A DNA stretch of 64,000 bases from Paralithodes platypus. Taxonomy: Eukaryota; Arthropoda; Malacostraca; Decapoda; Lithodidae. The translations under genes were made by a program, and so were the position numbers. This document shows positions 42,345-54,163 of the stretch, one piece after another; position 1 is the first letter of the stretch, and every line of letters starts with the position of its first letter. The notes beneath the pieces are model-generated. The model did no database searches. It worked only from the letters and a program-made list of their open reading frames with translations, and was not told the origin of the DNA. The stretch is from contig JAVRFV010002354.1 of NCBI GenBank assembly GCA_032716605.1, forward strand, positions 744,001 through 808,000. The letters are read 5' to 3'.

Positions 42345-42851
42345 ATGATGGCTGGTCCAACACACACACCGACAGTACATGTTACCAAAGCTCTGATGGA
42401 TAACATTAAGGGAATAGAGAATGTTAGGGTGTTATTTATAAGTGAAATTCATCAAGTTGTGAATTTCTCGCCTAGGTTGGAAGGTCGCTTTTCGTTTATT
42501 TCGCTGGCTAACATCCATGATTACACCCTCCATAGGGAACATGGTTTTTATCCTATATGAACGGCTCTCTGGAAACACTAGTCACGCAACCGTTCTTTAT
42601 AGGGATCTATATGATTCATACATTTATTTTGATAGCCTGGCTTCCCCTGCCCCTCGCCAAGTAATAGAATACCTGGTGTCAAAATGTCCTCCAGGCAGCA
42701 TAATCAGCAATAAGATCATTCTACAAGATGATTATATTCATTCTTGTGCATTCCATTGTCTTGACCTAGCCAGGTATATCTGTGATCATCCGAATATTAC
42801 AGTACAAAATATTGCCACAAGCTACCCATGTGATATTGCTGCTAAAAATTA
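42345..42851 (+). pseudogene. Adenain-type cysteine protease relic
   Basis: Two overlapping frames. The first (42345-42560) ends in GRFSFISLANIHDY; the second (42517-42851) carries a residue set like adenovirus-type proteases: His23 (TSHATVLY), Asp39 (YIYFDSLASP), Gln70 and Cys77 with the exact Q-x6-C spacing, followed by A-F-H-C. Adenain-like proteases occur in Polinton/Maverick elements, adintoviruses and related endogenous DNA-virus sequences. No capsid, polymerase or integrase gene is nearby. One frameshift separates the two parts. The call rests on motif spacing, so moderate confidence. Confidence 0.5.
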
Positions 42852-43321
42852 ACTATTTATTTGCTTAAATGTTCTAAATTTACTGACCACATTTCCTAAC
42901 ACAATCAACCTTATTGACCCATTGTTCAACAGGGTGTGTCCCAATCTTTTGGTTCTACCTTACCGTCCTGTCAAGACTGGGGAAGGTCACAGGGACGCAC
43001 CGGGACAATAAGGTCAAGCGGCTCAGAGGCAAAGTATTCAAGGTCTGATATTGAGGCAAGACTGATCAAAACAACGATATTTAGTTGCACCTTAATACTA
43101 CGGGGCTCATATCCGTGTGTTTGACCTAGGAAGGCCTATGACCTATGTGGGTGGGTATACCAAGTCTGGCACACAGGAGCTACAGCACATTATCCAGAAA
43201 ACCCCAATTTACCTTCGCCAGGGATAATCACAGCTCCACAAGACCAAACTACCCGTAACTCATACAAAATAGACCTAGCAGCTACCTCTTCAGTGTACTG
43301 AAACCCTTTGTCATTGTATGT
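42852..43321. other. No recognisable feature
   Basis: Non-coding between the protease relic and LINE-H2. It may be more of the same parent element, but nothing is recognisable. Confidence 0.45.
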
Positions 43322-46142
43322 TGCAGCAAGTATAAAAGTAACTTCATACAATTGCAGAGGACTCCCCAAAACAAAGAGGAATCTCCTGTTGCGACCTGAC
43401 ATCGTATCTACATTAAGGACCAGTGACATAGTCTGCCTTCAGGAAACCTGGTACACAAAACAGGACTTAGGTAATTTGAACATATTAGATAAAGATTTCC
43501 ATGGGTACGGGGTCTCCACTACGGACACACGTGATGGTATTGTGGCAGGTCACCCCCCAGGGGTGTTACAATAATGTGGAGATCGTGCCTAGATAGTGTA
43601 ATTAAAACCATTGAGACAAATTTAAGCTGGTGTGCGGGAATACAGCTGGAAGTGGGACACAGAAAATTTGCAATATTTTGTGTTTACTTACCGTATCAGT
43701 GTGCAGAAAATGAAGAACTTTATTTGGAAAAGTTAGGGGAGCTTGGTGGCCTAATTTCTGAATTAGAGATAACGTGTTACTCAGTGGTAGGTGATTGGAA
43801 TGCTACCCCTCACGAGTTGGGTGGTTCCATGTTTGCTAAACATATATTAAGGTTTTGTGATGAGCAAGGTTTAATTTTGTCCTCCAAAAACCTTCTTCCA
43901 GAAAATAGCTATACATATGTTAGTGAAGCATGGGAGACCAGGTCGTGGCTTGATCATGCAATCTCTAGCTCTGACTTTCATGACTCTATCTCAGAATTGG
44001 CCATAAGATACGACATTACGGATGACGACCACATACCTATAGAATTAACAATCCAAATTAATAAGGCACCGGAAATAACAGAAACTAGCAATAGCATCAA
44101 GGCAAAAGTTCCATGGAATGTAATCTCAAATGAAGAGTGCCAAATGTACTGTGATAAAACCAAAGACTTATTAAATAGGGTGCAATATGATGGTAATGGT
44201 GTAGCACAATGCAGGGATCCAAAATGTAGTGATGCACAACACAGAAAGGACATTATTAAATTTTACAATAGTATAATAGATTCTTTATCAAAAGCGGGGG
44301 AAAGTATTTTTAATAGCCATAAATATAAGTCCTCATTCAATAAGCCAGGTTGGCAAGACTATGTGGCTGACCTGTATCAGGCCTCCAGAGATGCTAGGTC
44401 TCATTGGCTTGAAGTAGGTCAGCCCAGACAGGGGCCTATATTTGAACTTCACAAAAGAGCAAAGGCTAGGACCAAATATGCCATTAGATTTATTAAGCAA
44501 AATGAAAACCAATTAAGGAAGGAAGCCCTTGCAAAGAGTCTGGCAGAAAAGGATACTTACTGTTTTTGGAAGGACATCAGATCCATGCAAAATTGTAACA
44601 CACCATTACCTGTCAGTGTTGAGGGGGTTACGGGTGAAGAGAACATTGCTGACTTATGGAAAACTCATTTTAAGGAACTACTTAACAGTGTAAACCAAAG
44701 GTCTACTAATGGTGCAATTCAATATGTGAAAGATAGTAATTATGAACACATTAAAGTGACTGAAAGTGATCTTGAGAATGCCATAAGAAAACTTAACCTA
44801 AACAAAGCTTGTGGGCTGGATGGTATATATGCAGAACATCTTAAATATGCAGATAAGTTGTTAATAGATGAACTTAGTTCTTGCATCACCAGTCTATTTA
44901 CGCATGGTGTCCTGCCGGAGTCTATGATATCCGTAATACTTGTTCCTGTCATTAAAGATAAATCAGGTAAAATTACAGCTAAAGACAACTACCGCCCAGT
45001 AGCACTTGCTAGTGTGGTGAGTAAGGTAGTTGAAATGATAATGCTAGAAAGAATGTCTGCATATATTGTCACCAGCAGCAATCAGTTTGGCTTTAAGAAA
45101 AATCACAGCACAGACCAATGCATATATGTGCTGAAAGAAGTGATTGATATATGCAACAAACTAAATAGCTCAATTTTCTCTTGTTTTCTTGATGCAAGTA
45201 AGGCTTTTGATAGGGTGTCACAAAACCTTATTTGAAAAATTAGTTAACAGGGGAGTGCCTAGCTATATTGTTAGGATACTTATTTTCTGGTATGCTAATA
45301 CAAAAATGTGTGTAAGATGGGGCAACATCCTGTCAGGCTCTTTCGCCGTAACCAATGGTGTTAGGCAGGGGGGGATATTGTCTCCGTATCTTTTCAACGT
45401 CTACATGGATGATCTTAGTCTGGAGCTGAACAAGACTCGCACTGGGTGCTGTATTGGCAGCACCATTGTAAATCATCTCATGTATGCTGATGACATAGCC
45501 TTAATCGCGCCCTCTGGAGCAGGACTGGATAAATTATTAAGAGTATGTGAAAAATTTGGAATCGAACATTCAGTCAAATTTAATCCTATAAAGAGCAATA
45601 TCATAATATTTAAATCTAACCTTCTATTGAAATCAAAGCTACCTAAATTCCATTTGTATGAAGAAATTATAGAAGAAGTAAGTAAAGTAAAGTATCTAGG
45701 ACACTATATTTCAAGTGATCGCTCAGATGATGAGGATATGGGTCGTCAGCGAAGGCAACTTTACATGCAGGGAAATTCAATATTAAGAAAATTTCATATG
45801 TGCACATGGGATACAAAAATAACATTGTTCAACTCCTACTGCTCACCAATGTATACAGCACAACTATGGTGGAACTATAAGAAAATGACAGTGAATAGAC
45901 TAAGTATCTCATATCACAATATCATGAAAATGTGTCTGGGGCTCTCAAAATATGAGAGTACAAGTACGCTATGTGCCTATATGAACTTACACTGTTACCA
46001 ATCACTCATTAGAAAGCTAACATATAAATTCATTCAGCGCCTTAACACTTCTGAGAACAGTATCATTAAAATGCTACAAACTCCAAGCACAGTGTACACC
46101 TCTAGGATCCAGGCACACTGGAGGAAGTTGCTCTATATTTAA
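43322..46142 (+). pseudogene. LINE-H2 ORF2
   Basis: Endonuclease and RT as in LINE-H1 (ETWYTKQD, GDWNATPHE, GVRQGGILSPYLFN, YADDIALIAPSG). Lesions differ from H1: a short change near 43563 in the endonuclease and loss of GT near 45218 just after FLDASKAFDRV. The site of H1's missing base is intact here, so the two copies inherited a working frame and decayed separately. Confidence 0.85.
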
Positions 46143-46525
46143 CCTTAAGTAATGTTTTCAGGTCTGCTACTCTACAGAATTAGCATACCGGTACTGAACC
46201 TCATAGTGCAGTACAGTACCGATATTCCTATACTGTACTGTAGCAACATACTGTACCGGAAGCTAAATGATGCGAGGCATGGTACTGTACACAATTAGGA
46301 CAGTGGTTTTGGTAACACAGTAGTTTGATGACCACTGTTTTTGGTTGAGGCAGTGCTGTGAACTACATGATAGCAAGCTGGGTATTATTTAATTTATTTG
46401 TATTTTATGTAGCCTATGTGCAGTAGCTTATATATATTTATGTTACTGTAAGGTATATATGGACCCCAGTATGGTCCCCTCTGTACTGTGTGAGTCTGAA
46501 ATAAAGTATTATTATTATTATTATC
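43322..46525 (+). mobile_element. LINE-H2, 5'-truncated copy of LINE-H
   Basis: It matches LINE-H1 almost base for base from codon 6 of ORF2 through the 3' UTR and (ATT)n tail (46505-46525). The truncation point lies just after the TAATG junction, so no ORF1 is present. Confidence 0.88.
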
Positions 46526-46989
46526 ATTAGAGGATTTTATGCAGATTAGGAGGGATCTGTGGGAGTTAGAGGGTTAAATCAGATTAGGTTTACCCCTTTA
46601 GCTCTCCGGAGTCTCTTCTAATGCTGAGAAAAGTCGAATAATGATAGCCAAAACAGAAGGAAAATTACGACATTGTGCCGAAGGGTGCAAGACGTTGAAG
46701 TAAAGTTAATACATTTAACTTTGATTAACATGTAAAACTATTTTCCAGATCACTATTAACTTTTTGGGATCAAAGAGGAAAAATGTATATTTATTTTCCC
46801 TATAATTCCCACAGATGCTTCCTATGCGGAGAAATAGTCTATGGGCCACATCCAAAAAGGGCCTTAGTTATTGAGTTGGTTGCCCCCCCCCCCCCCCTGC
46901 AACTTTAGTTTGATGGTACCACATTGTTCCTGGGTCTATGGGGATGACATTTTCACTTGTTGTCATTCGCACAACCTGTCGGGTAATTA
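46526..46989. other. Spacer before the Academ-like transposon
   Basis: Non-coding, with a C run near 46886-46898. GACATTTTCACTTGTTGTCA at about 46945-46964 is loosely inverse to the start of the terminal inverted repeat that follows, perhaps a broken end copy. Confidence 0.4.
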
Positions 46990-47472
46990 TGACAACAGCG
47001 TTTTATAAACGAGCGGGGGGTACCGAGGCTATAAAAAGTGAAAATATATGACACACATGTAACCATTGGAAATAGTTGTCCATTAAGGTCCTAGAAGTCA
47101 TATAAATGAATGAAACATACCTCTGTGTACCAAACTATTGGTTAGTTTTGTGTTTACCATTGCCCAATATTGGAAAATCACATCAATTTATCTAAAAAAC
47201 GGCCTTTATTTTTGTCATTTTTCACAAAATATTCACTTTAAATCCTGATTTTTGTCAATTCGTTGAATATCCATTAAGTTAAACAACAGAGTTGTATTTA
47301 TTGTTTATTTCTACTATTCCACATGAAATTTGAGACCGCTGTCTTCAATAGTAACGGTATAATAAGCAATTTCCTACCCCTACCCTAAAAGGCCATAATT
47401 TGAGACCGCTGTCTTCAATAGTAACGGTATAATAAGCAATTTCCTACCCCTACCCTAAAAGGCCATAATTTG
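46990..47472 (+). repeat. Left terminal inverted repeat of the Academ-like element
   Basis: It contains GGGGGGTACCGAGGCTATAA, GTGAAAATATATGACACACA, a TTAA at 47093-47096, TTGGTTAGTTTTGTGTTTAC and the start of the 70-bp repeats. All of these recur inverted at 53255-54163. The TTAA is the empty version of the site filled by MITE-E on the right. Confidence 0.88.
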
Positions 47473-47822
47473 AGACCGCTGTCTTCAATAGTAACGGTAT
47501 AATAAGCAATTTCCTACCCCTACCCTAAAAGGCCATAATTGAGACCGCTGTCTTCAATAGTAACGGTATAATAAGCAATTTCCTACCCCTACCCTAAAAG
47601 GCCATAATTTGAGACCGCTGTCTTCAATAGTAACGGTATAATAAGCAATTTCCTACCCCTACCCTAAAAGGCCATAATTTGAGACCGCTGTCTTCAATAG
47701 TAACGGTATAATAAGCAATTTCCTACCCCTACCCTAAAAGGCCATAATTTGAGACCGCTGTCTTCAATAGTAACGGTATAATAAGCAATTTCCTACCCCT
47801 ACCCCCTAAAAGGCCATAATTT
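47332..47822 (+). repeat. Seven 70-bp tandem repeats
   Basis: GAGACCGCTGTCTTCAATAG starts at 47332, 47402, 47472, 47541, 47611, 47681 and 47751 (period 70, once 69). Copies are nearly identical. The right inverted end has two. The units run to just before the likely transcript of the transposase gene. Confidence 0.95.
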
Positions 47823-47846
47823 TCCATTTTCAGATTGCCGTGAACC

Positions 47847-49522
47847 ATGGCTGATCCAGTGATGAACCTCGACACCCGTACACCTAAGACTGCACATCAA
47901 GACCCAGACTGGAAGCAGTGCCTCTGCCATGTCCGGACAGTCGCTGGCCATCTGACTAACTTTACACCGCAAAGCTGGGCCAAACTCAGACAGTCGGCAG
48001 AAGAACGCCAAGATGCGATTTATGATCAACTGAGAGGACACTGGAATGAAGGCCAGCTGGAGGATACCATCATCCCTGTTATCAGACGTACACAAACAAG
48101 ACTCTCATCCAGAGACTTCTTGCCAAACATGGAACCCTGTCTCACATTGCATCACCTGCATTCGAACCATCCACAAGCGCAGCCTTCCGAACATCTCGCA
48201 TGAGCAAGCCACCTTTAAGAGCCGTGTGTATCATCTGCCAGAAGGCCCAACGACGCTCGGGATCTAGGCTGGAAATACTTTCACAATGCCTCATGACACA
48301 AGCAAGTGACAAGCTATTGGAAGCTGCCGAAGCCAAAGAAGATGAGCGAATACTTTTGGAACTCAGGTGCAAAGACCTCATTGCGGCCGAGATCAGGTAT
48401 CACAAAACATGCTATGGTAGCTACACCCGAGGCAGAGATACAAGGCCAGTTCAGCAAGTTGAATATCAAGAAAATGCTATATATGAGGCAGCCTTCCAAC
48501 AGATAGTTAATCACGTGTCTGAGAGAGTGATAAATGGCTTGGATGTCATGCGAATGACCGACTTACGAGACATGTATGTTGACTTACTAGAAGAGAATGG
48601 TATTGAATCGCCAAACTATCGTACAGAGAAAATCAAGAGTCGATTGATCAAGTACTTTGGAAATAAGCTCGAATTTTGGCGGCCCCAAATAATGTGTGAA
48701 ACAGAGATTGTCTACTCCAAGGCAGTTAAGACCGGCCAGGCTGTGGAGGCCAGTGCAGCCGCTGCTGTGACACCGACAGATTTGCTTTCACCATCACCAT
48801 CAGTCCAGTATGACCAGCTACACCAGGTCTTTGTATGTGCTCAGATCATCCGTGCTGAGCTGCTAGCAGTGAAAAACAACATGCCGTGGCCACCGATGCC
48901 AGATGACCTGACCGAAGACCACATACAGGTCCCTGACCTTGTCTACAACCTGCTTGCTTGGGTATTGTGTGACGATTCAGGTGAGGAAGCAGTCTCCACC
49001 TGTAGGCCAAATCTACCAGACACAAGCCACCGACATGTGTTATCAATAGCACAAGATCTCCTGCATTGTGTTTCTGGAGGACGAGTCAAGACCCCAAAGC
49101 ATGTGGTGCTTCCACTGACTGTTAAGCATCTCACAAGAAGTTCCCAGTTGGTGGGGATTCTGAATCATCTTGGTCATGGACTGTCTAACAGCCAAATACA
49201 AGAAGTTGATACCGGTATGGCTAACAGACACATTGAGGATTCTGAAGATGGTACAGTGTACACACCTACCAACATCCAGCCCAATGTTCCTGTCATCATG
49301 TGCTGGAACAACAATGACTTCAATGAAGAAACCCTCAGTGGTCATGGTACCACCCACTGCACGAACGGAATTATCATACAGAGAGGAGGCCAGCCTGCAG
49401 CTCCTGTCCTGCCAACGCGTTCATCGAAGGGGAAACGTAAGATCATTTACCCCAAGGCCCTGCAAGATTCTTCCATACAATGCAGGAAAGCGATCTGGGC
49501 CCGGCAACATGGTCATCACTGA
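47847..49522 (+). pseudogene. Academ-like protein, N-terminal part: two zinc-like modules
   Basis: The ATG at 47847 follows TTTTCCATTTTCAG, a good splice acceptor, so a 5' UTR intron is possible. Module 1 starts with C-x-C (CLCHV) and, after a frameshift near 48075, continues as CYQTYTNKTLIQRL. Module 2 is CIICQKAQRR...RYHKTCYGSYTR (48225-48430). The duplicated C-x2-C ... Y-H-x2-C-Y-x2-Y-T pattern suggests a tandem zinc-binding domain. Next come DLRDMYVDLLEENGI and a conserved middle region (PDLVYNLLAWVL, VKTPKHVVLPLTVKHLT). A frameshift near 49470 ends this part. Function: presumably DNA binding by the transposase. Confidence 0.6.
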
Positions 49523-50919
49523 GCGCGACCTCAGCCTTCAAGAAACAGCCTGTGTGATCCAAGCAAAGCAAAAGGACACAGCCTGGTGCCTGCTATGGAG
49601 TAGGAATGACAATGGTGAACGAGCTAATACTCAACAGTTGGTGCCGGGGTGGTCTGGTTTCAATGCTGCGGTCAGCAAAGACATACCACCACTAAGCACA
49701 GTCGGTTACTGTCCGGTGATCGAAGCATCTCCTACCGAGCTGTCTACTGTGTACACTCTTCTTAAGAGGTCTGTTGAAATGGGACGACAACTGGGCCAAG
49801 AAGAAGTCATCATCGTAATGGATCTTGCTGTGTATGCAAAAGCCCAAGAAGTCGTGTGGAAAAAGCAAGAAGAGTTCTCCCGTGTCATCCGCAGAATGGG
49901 GGCCTTTCACACTGCGATGATGTTCCTAGCAATCCTGGGAAAGAGGTTCGGTGATGCAGGGCTGTCAGATATGCTCATCGAAGCTGGTATCGTTGCTCCT
50001 GGTTCAATTCCTGCAGTGCTTGAAGGTCGTCAATATAATCGCTCTATGCGAGCACACAAGATTGTCATGGAAGCCATGCAGCGTCTGAGAATCAAAGCCT
50101 TCTATGAATGGGCACAGGAGAACCATGGTGATTTGCTCCAACCTGCTTGGGCAGCAATGGATGATGTCTGCAGTGAGATCACATCAGACAACTTCAATGT
50201 CATGTCAAGGACCCCAATGGAAATACGCCTAACGGCCTTATAGGGCTATCCTTAGTTGGAATTATGCAAGGCTGGTACATGTCATATTTGTAACAAACTA
50301 TGTGGTACCAACTCTGTAAATTGCTAACTGAATAAATATTATTATTATTATTATTATTATTATTATGTTGTTGTCACCAGAGTTCACACGTCTCTTGGAA
50401 CTCTTTGATGAGTTCTGCAAGATGAACCGGGGGACACTGGCAGCCTTTTGGGACTCTTACATTGACCTGGTCTGCCTACTGCTTCGATTCACGCGCGCTA
50501 CTAGAGAAGGAAACTGGGTCTTGCACCTTGCTTCAGTGCATGAGATGCTACCATGGGTGTTTGCGTACGACAGAACGAACTATGCCCGTTACCTCTCTGT
50601 GTACTGGTGTGAGATGACAACCCTGCCTCAGACACATCCCGAAAGCAATGCACTTCTGGATGGACATTTTGCAGTTCAACGAAGTTGCAAGAGTGCATTT
50701 GCCCAAGTTCCTGTTGACCAGACCATTGAACAAACTCTGAACCGTGACTCCAAGACGAGCAGTGGCATAGTAGGTATCAGCCTCAAGCAAGGTGCTGTCC
50801 AGCGTTGGATTCTGACAGCCCATGACAGGGCCAGAGCATTTCAAATCTGCAGGGAGATGGCTGGTATGTATGATGCTCAGAACCAGCACCACAAGGAAAC
50901 TATAGTTCCCCTCACCTAA
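49480..50919 (+). pseudogene. Academ-like protein, middle part
   Basis: It reads YNAGKRSGPGNM, VGYCPVIEASPTELSTVYTL, VIIVMDLAVYAKAQEVVW, FHTAMMFLAILGKRFGDAGL and EGRQYNRSMRAHKI, then after the LINE-tail insertion LAAFWDSYIDLVCLLL, REGNWVLHLASVHEMLPW, NYARYLSVYWCEM and VPVDQTIEQTLNRD. These blocks are conserved in a widespread invertebrate transposon protein. The Asp/Glu residues in VIIVMDLAVYAK and PVDQTIEQT are candidate catalytic positions (inference). A frameshift near 50910 follows. Confidence 0.6.
50212..50364 (+). mobile_element. Short LINE or SINE 3' tail with (ATT)n
   Basis: A sequence foreign to the gene reads CATGTCATATTTGTAACAAA, TGTGGTACCAAC, GAATAAATATTATT and a run of ATT to 50363. 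It has the form of an RTE-like LINE 3' end. It separates two halves of one conserved coding block (FNVM before, SPEFTRLLELF after). Confidence 0.6.
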
Positions 50920-52706
50920 AGAAAGATGAAGGTGATGTAAAAAAAATCATGGACACTGTAGAGAGCTGGGTGAACCCGTATGAGAAAACCCCCACAACTG
51001 ATTCCCTCATCAACATTGCGTCTGGAGTAAAGGCTACTGATGACATAACAGAGGACCTGTTGTCTTCAGAAAAGAAGGGAGCTGATGCCTTCACATCCTT
51101 TGTACAAGAGAGACTGTGTAGCAGTCAAGCAGACCTCTATGCCCCATTAGCAAAGGCTGCACTCAAGACATTTAGGAATCTGGTGAAGTCAAAGAAGACC
51201 AAAGCTGCCACCACAGATGTTGTAATCAAGGCTGATAGGGGACTATTTGCAAAGATGGTGGTCATTGCCCAACACAGGCAAATGAACATGCAAGAAGTCT
51301 TGCAGTATCCACTGGGTCCTCTGCCATGGTCCCTTGCAACTCCTGACGGTGCAACTGCGAAGACTACCAAGGCTTCTCTTCTACATTCATTGGAAGAGCA
51401 AGCAGAACCAGCAGAAGATGTCCCTGCAACAGCAGTGTGGATCTTTGATGGAATGGCCATGCTGCAGGCCATTAAGACAGTCTCCAAGACATTCAAAGAT
51501 CTGGCTAGTTATGTTCTTGAGATGCTGAAGTTAACAAGCAACAACCATACCCGAACAGATCTAGTTATGGACCAGTATCCTGAGCTGTCCATCAAGAACC
51601 CTGAGCGAGCCAAGCGTGGAGCATCAGGTGTCTTGCAGATGAGGATCCTCGGCAGGCATCAGAAGTGTCCGGCACAGCGGAAGAAGTTCCTTAGTGATGG
51701 TGGGAACAAGACCAATCTTGCAAATTTTCTGGTGGAAGAGTTACAGCAGCCAGAATATGCATCCAAGTTGAACGGCTTTGGACCACTGTAAATCACCCAT
51801 GGCGATGAGTGCCACATGCTTGTCGAGAGCGATGGCTGTGTTAAGTGCAGCAGGGTAGATCAACTGTGCACTTCAAAGGAAGAAGCTGACACGCGCATTC
51901 TGCTCCATGCAAGCCATGCAGCATCAGAGGGGCATGAATGTATCATCATTAAGTCACCTGATACAGATGTTGCTGTGATGGCCTGTGCCTTTAGCCATCA
52001 GATTAATGCAAGACTACTCTTCTGCACTGGAACCACACAGAGACAAAGGTACCTTGATGCCACAGCTATTGGCAGGAAACTAGGAAACGATGTGTGTGAA
52101 GCACTACCAGGAATGCATGCATTCAATGGGTCCGACAGCACAAGTGCATTTGTTGGCAAAGGGAAGAAGCAGGCGTTCCGGTTGGTGGTGTCTGATGCAG
52201 ACATGTGCAATGCCATGAAAATGGTTGGCTCATCATTTGATGCCGATGATGAAAGGCTGCAAGCATGTGGACGGTTTGTCTGTTCACTCTATGGGTACAG
52301 CGGCAGTGACACCGACCTTGTCCGCTACAAACTATTCTGCAGCAAGAATGCCCAAACATGCCATCTTCCACCGACCCAAGATGCACTCAAGTACCATGTG
52401 AAGCGGGCGAATTACCAGGCATGCATCTGGCGATCAGCACTGGATGCAGCTGCTACCACACCAAGCCCCGATGGTCATGGCTGGGACCTCAACAATGACA
52501 CACTGGCTATCCACTGGATGGACAAACCACCTGCACCAAAAGCACTCTTGTTGCTGATTTCTTGTAACTGCAGTACTGGATGTGTGGGAAGTTGGTGCTC
52601 ATGCCGTAAGAATGCTTTGCCGTGCACTGATGCCTGTAAATGCAAGACATGCACAAATACCCAGAACATTGACCAAGCAGAATCTAGTGATGATGACGAT
52701 GATTAG
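50908..52706 (+). pseudogene. Academ-like protein, C-terminal part: PIN/XPG-like nuclease and Cys cluster
   Basis: One frame with a single TAA (51789-51791, after NGFGPL). Before it: LQYPLGPLPWSLATPDG and AVWIFDGMAMLQAI. After it: EEADTRILLHASHAA, IIIKSPDTDVAVMACAF, GNDVCEALPGMHAFNGSDST and SAFVGKGKK, an acidic-residue pattern (E-AD, D-TD, GxDxTSAF) like PIN/XPG (FEN1-type) nucleases. The C-terminus is a nine-cysteine cluster, CNCSTGCVGSWCSC to CKCKTC. The family pattern fits the XPG nuclease plus Cys-rich finger I recall for Academ elements. The stop codon disables this copy. Confidence 0.6.
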
Positions 52707-53254
52707 TGCATGCACAGAACTTGACATACTGTAATTAACATGAAACAAGTGAATATACAAAAGCCAATCCCTTATATTGTACATGTAAACAGGATAAAAT
52801 CCTATATTTACCTTGATCTATTCACATAGTTATGCTTAACTAGTAATGCTAATGTCATTTGTAGATATTCAAATGATTTACATGAATCATTTAAGTACAA
52901 AAGTGGCATGGGGGTTGAAAACTTAAAGGTGTATTTTATGATAACTTTTGGATTTCCAAAAGAAAGCCATTTATCACATTACCCCTGCAAAATTTTAGGC
53001 CTCAAAGATGTTTCATTTAGGAGATAGAGTCAAAAAGTAGTATACTACTTTTGCAGTCACTACAAATCTATGGGTAAAATTTATATGACCTTGACCCTCT
53101 AAAATTGAAACTACTTATGTAATTCAAGTCAAACTTTTGGGTCAGACTATTTTGATAATGTCCTTTTGTTTAAAATGTAAAGTATCATACATTGATCCTG
53201 GTCAGAAATCATAACAAGCACCTTTAAGCGTTTTTTTGCAAAATCATCAATTAT
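52707..53254. other. 3' region of the Academ-like element
   Basis: Non-coding between the last codon and the right inverted end. No clear polyadenylation signal or repeat stands out. Confidence 0.45.
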
Positions 53255-54163
53255 GGCCTTTTAGGGTAGGGGTAGGAAATTGCTTATTATACCGTTACTA
53301 TTGAAGACAGCGGTCTCAAATTATGGCCTTTTAGGGTAGGGGTAGGAAATTGCTTATTATACCGTTACTATTGAAGACAGCGGTCTCAAATTTCATGTGG
53401 AATAGTAGAAATAAACAATAAATACAACTCTGTTGTTTAACTTAATGGATATTCAACGAATTGACAAAAATCAGGAATATTTTGTGAAAAACACCAAAAA
53501 TAATGGCCGTTTTTTAGATAAATTGATGTGATTTTCCAATTTTGGGCAATGGTAAACACAAAACTAACCAATAGTTTGGTACAGAGGTATGTTTCATTCA
53601 TTTATATGACTTCTAGGACCTTAACCCGTGGAGCCCCAGCGACGCGTCTGGCGCGTCGGCGATGTATGTAACGCACAGCCCCAGCGACGCGTCTGACGAG
53701 TCACCCTAATTGCTCCGACCGTAACCTCAGGTGTAGCCACTCGAGAGGGCTCAGATTTGTATGGGAACTGTGTACGTATCCCACGCAACCGTGCCGATGG
53801 TTGAAAACTCTCAAAGTCCACGTGCGTGCGCGTGAGCGCGCAATAACCTGGTTTTTTGGGGTAATTGCCTTCAATTTTTTACTCTTGTAAAATACTTTTT
53901 CGGGGGCTCTGTAGGACCATTCTTTAAGCTTTTTGAGCAGTTTTTCGTGGTTTTTCCTTCATTCCTAACCCATTCGCTATTGTTTCTGGAATAAAAAAAA
54001 AAATTGAAAACCGGCCGGGTTCTGGTGAACAAACAATACAAAACTAGCCGGGGCTCCACGGGTTAATGGACAACTATTTCCAATGGTTACATGTGTGTCA
54101 TATATTTTCACTTTTTTATAGCCTCGGTACCCCCCCCCCCCTCATTTAAAAAAGCTGTTGTCA
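53255..54163 (-). repeat. Right terminal inverted repeat, split by MITE-E
   Basis: Inverse of 46990-47472 with two 70-bp repeats (GACAGCGGTCTCAAATTATG type). Bases 53625-54062 are MITE-E with its TTAA duplication. Confidence 0.88.
53625..54062. mobile_element. MITE-E, TTAA-flanked element with long perfect ends
   Basis: 438 bp between TTAA at 53621-53624 and 54063-54066. Ends CCCGTGGAGCCCC and GGGGCTCCACGGG are perfect inverse copies. An internal direct repeat of AGCCCCAGCGACGCGTCTG starts at 53634 and again near 53678. It has no coding sequence. It is a piggyBac-type family distinct from MITE-A to -C. Confidence 0.85.

Larger units (their letters stand above)
46990..54163 (+). mobile_element. 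Academ-like DNA transposon with long inverted ends
   Basis: Left end TGACAACAGC (46990) and right end GCTGTTGTCA (54154-54163) begin terminal inverted repeats of roughly 480 bp each, including 70-bp repeats. Between them one long gene is read on the plus strand (47847-52706). Its content (paired CxxC/H-C modules, a PIN/XPG-like nuclease segment, a C-terminal Cys-rich cluster) fits the Academ superfamily as I know it. Later insertions: a LINE tail at about 50212-50364 and MITE-E at 53625-54062. I cannot identify a target duplication. Confidence 0.65.

Noticed and set aside
47332..47822. CRISPR-like array
   Set aside because: The 70-bp units are contiguous without spacers and lie inside transposon inverted ends of an animal genome.
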